Positions 62,501-64,000 of a DNA stretch of 64,000 nucleotides are shown piece after piece; positions within the stretch are counted from its first letter, which is position 1; every line of letters starts with the position of its first letter. The notes beneath the pieces are model-generated. The model made no database searches. It was not told the DNA's origin and saw only the letters and a program-made list of their open reading frames with translations. Origin of the DNA: Isoetes taiwanensis (taxonomy: Eukaryota > Streptophyta > Lycopodiopsida > Isoetales > Isoetaceae); assembly GCA_021234155.1 (NCBI GenBank), contig JAJEKV010000110.1, positions 1,456,338 through 1,520,337 of the forward strand, given 5' to 3'. Position numbers and translations under genes: made by a program.

Positions 62501-64000
62501 TCAAAAATGCCACATAGCGGAGCAACCGTCACAAAAGCGAGTGACCTGGACTGTCATCCGACCCTCCCCGGCCGGGCGTGCGGGGACGAGACATCGGCGA
62601 AGGGGTCAAGTCCATGGGCTGCTCTACTCCCGTCCGCATTGAAATCTCCAAGAAGGACGACCCTACCCAACCTGGCGGTGCCGGCCAGCATGTCATCATA
62701 TAGATCGACATAAGGGTCCATCCTATCCCCGCATTGGGGTGGCTGCGATAGAAGGTCTTTGTCTGCGGAAATAAATAACAGAGAAAAAGAGGGTTGCCAC
62801 GGTATTATGCACAACGAACCCACAAGTACCGGTTGTCTGCGCCTCATTTTCTAGAGGGTAACCGAATGTGTCAAGGTTGTCCCAGAGGTAGCAAGCCACT
62901 CCACCATGACCCCTCCTGTCTGAGGCATTGAAGACCGAGAAATGTTGGTAACCCGGCAGTCCGGTGCTTTGTGCCCGGCATGCTCCCATGTCTCCATGAG
63001 AAAGATGAGATCCATATCGGCCGCCACGCGGAGTTGACCGTTCCCCATACCAAAGGGAAGCCCTCGACAATTCCATGAGACCACCCGGAGACACAATTCC
63101 TATTTGTCGGCGGGGATGGTATCTGCCTTGACTGAGTCCTGGGGGAGGGGCGGGAGGCGGAAATGAGAGTGAAAGGAGAGTAGATGGAGGCGGGCGGCAT
63201 GTGGGCCCGAGAGTGGGGGGCGTGAGGGGGCGGGGAGTAGGGCGAGGGAGAAAGGGGGAGGCGTGGTAGGAGAAGAAGCAGAGGCAGCGTCTGCGGTAGG
63301 TTGGGGCTCGCGGTCTGCAGCGATGTTGGCTGTCGGAAAATGTGCATCCTACCTCGAACCAATCTGCGGCAGCACCCCGGTGGCGAATGCCTCCCCGACC
63401 ACGACAAGCTCATGCAGCGTGCCTCTGTTGCATGGAGTGTGAGGTCGGTCCGTCTGAGGGATGTCCCCGACATCTAGCCTGGCGCCAATATGGCATCAAG
63501 CACATTGCATCGCCGCTGAGTGAATATGACAATGCGGTCCGCGACCGGGCCGAGCCCCATGGCCAGACCTTTCGAGAAATATGGTGGCCCGGAATGTCAT
63601 CCCATCGAGAATGTGTGTTCGATGTTGTGGGCGAGACTCTCCCGGTTACCGCATGCCTCGAACTACGGTTGCTGGCCCCTCCTGCGCCCCGGCTCTGCTC
63701 CTGCTTGGTCAAAGATGGGCGGGCGGGTCCTCTTTGGGGAGTGGTGGTGGTGGCTGGGATGGCGTGGAGTGGCTGGAGGTGGCTGGATGGCGGGAGTGGC
63801 TGGAGGGGCGGTCGGGCCGGGCGCGGGAGGCTGTGGGCGGGTAGCTGGCCCCGGCCGCACGCCCCCGCCTGCAGAAGCCGGGAGCACGCCTGTAGGCCCC
63901 GTAGAGCCACATGGCCCTCCCCGCCATCACCGGCCTGCAGCCTGACTATGAACCCCTGTAGGGAGACCCCTGCTCGCTCGCGGATGGTTGCCCGCAACCC
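59598..64000 (-). mobile_element. Longer LINE with EN and RT, decayed, continuing past the window
   Basis: From the right edge: a GC-rich Pro/Arg-rich region (63997-63410), then an APE-type endonuclease start (63096: RVVSWNCRGLP, DLIFLMETW), more EN pieces to about 62275 (LGDFNADGS, near 62650), then RT pieces. The RT pieces include YSLVDFREGF near 61310, RGCPLANNTFGLYIDRL near 61130 and a DD-containing piece CDDVGLLAHTPA near 61020. C-terminal pieces follow at 60629-59970 (YFQKVVAMGDA, ASIRTGAHHLRD). The 3' end is hairpin AGACCGATTGGTCT, GGACGATAAAA and (TTCC)n. Frames break every 100-250 bases. G+C is much higher than in the neighbourhood, above all beyond 63.1 kb. Confidence 0.88.

Noticed and set aside
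63520-63945. 141-codon plus-strand frame and overlapping Pro-rich frames
   Set aside because: Several frames are open on both strands in very GC-rich DNA. The LINE explains the region on the minus strand.

Overview
The window looks like a stretch of nuclear DNA from a land plant with a large, repeat-choked genome. The evidence is a Helitron-type 3' terminus, a two-gene PIF/Harbinger transposon, a pogo-type transposase, several LINEs, tRNA-derived SINE-like modules, MITEs, long dinucleotide microsatellites, and introns with GT/AG borders. A fern or other non-seed plant would fit, but the species cannot be read from the sequence. I see no intact ordinary host gene, no rRNA, no convincing functional tRNA, no CRISPR array and no prokaryotic gene arrangement.

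Layout. 1-3488 is the first copy of a 3488-base direct duplication whose second copy is 29521-33008. Both carry, on the minus strand, most of a multi-exon gene of an uncharacterised family with the motifs ISDDKTHD, WSDGCSAQFK and SSHGKGEHDGAGA. 3489-13082 has matching inverted ends and subterminal repeats, so it may be one large DNA transposon, with a 19/57-base minisatellite near its right end. 13083-16168 is a pogo/Tigger-like transposase gene broken by two copies of one MITE. 17.5-21 kb holds a small TIR element and a 5'-truncated LINE. 21049-25604 is bounded by a second pair of inverted ends. 25.6-29 kb holds a tRNA-headed SINE candidate, a LINE fragment split by a third MITE copy, and a broken NLI/FCP1-like HAD phosphatase gene.

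35-47 kb is a nest of related noncoding repeats with three long (CT)n tracts. One tract was split by a PIF/Harbinger insertion that carries a DDE transposase, a Myb/trihelix-like gene and a Ser-rich ORF. 47-52 kb contains the Helitron 3' end, a fourth MITE, an inverted SINE-like pair and an exon-like ORF. 52.3-54.5 kb is a LINE whose RT was split by a 412-base retroposon with an 18-base target duplication. 57.9-59.1 kb and 59.6-64 kb are two more LINEs, the last continuing past the window.

How the parts relate. The window records layered insertion: MITE into transposase, MITE into LINE, SINE-like element into LINE, Harbinger into microsatellite. The most unusual observations are three. First, the two copies of the large duplication differ in short patches placed mostly at CAG/CTG. 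Second, there is an uncharacterised DDE-like gene family with a convergent HAD phosphatase remnant beside it. Third, a LINE 3' hairpin shows compensatory base changes between copies.
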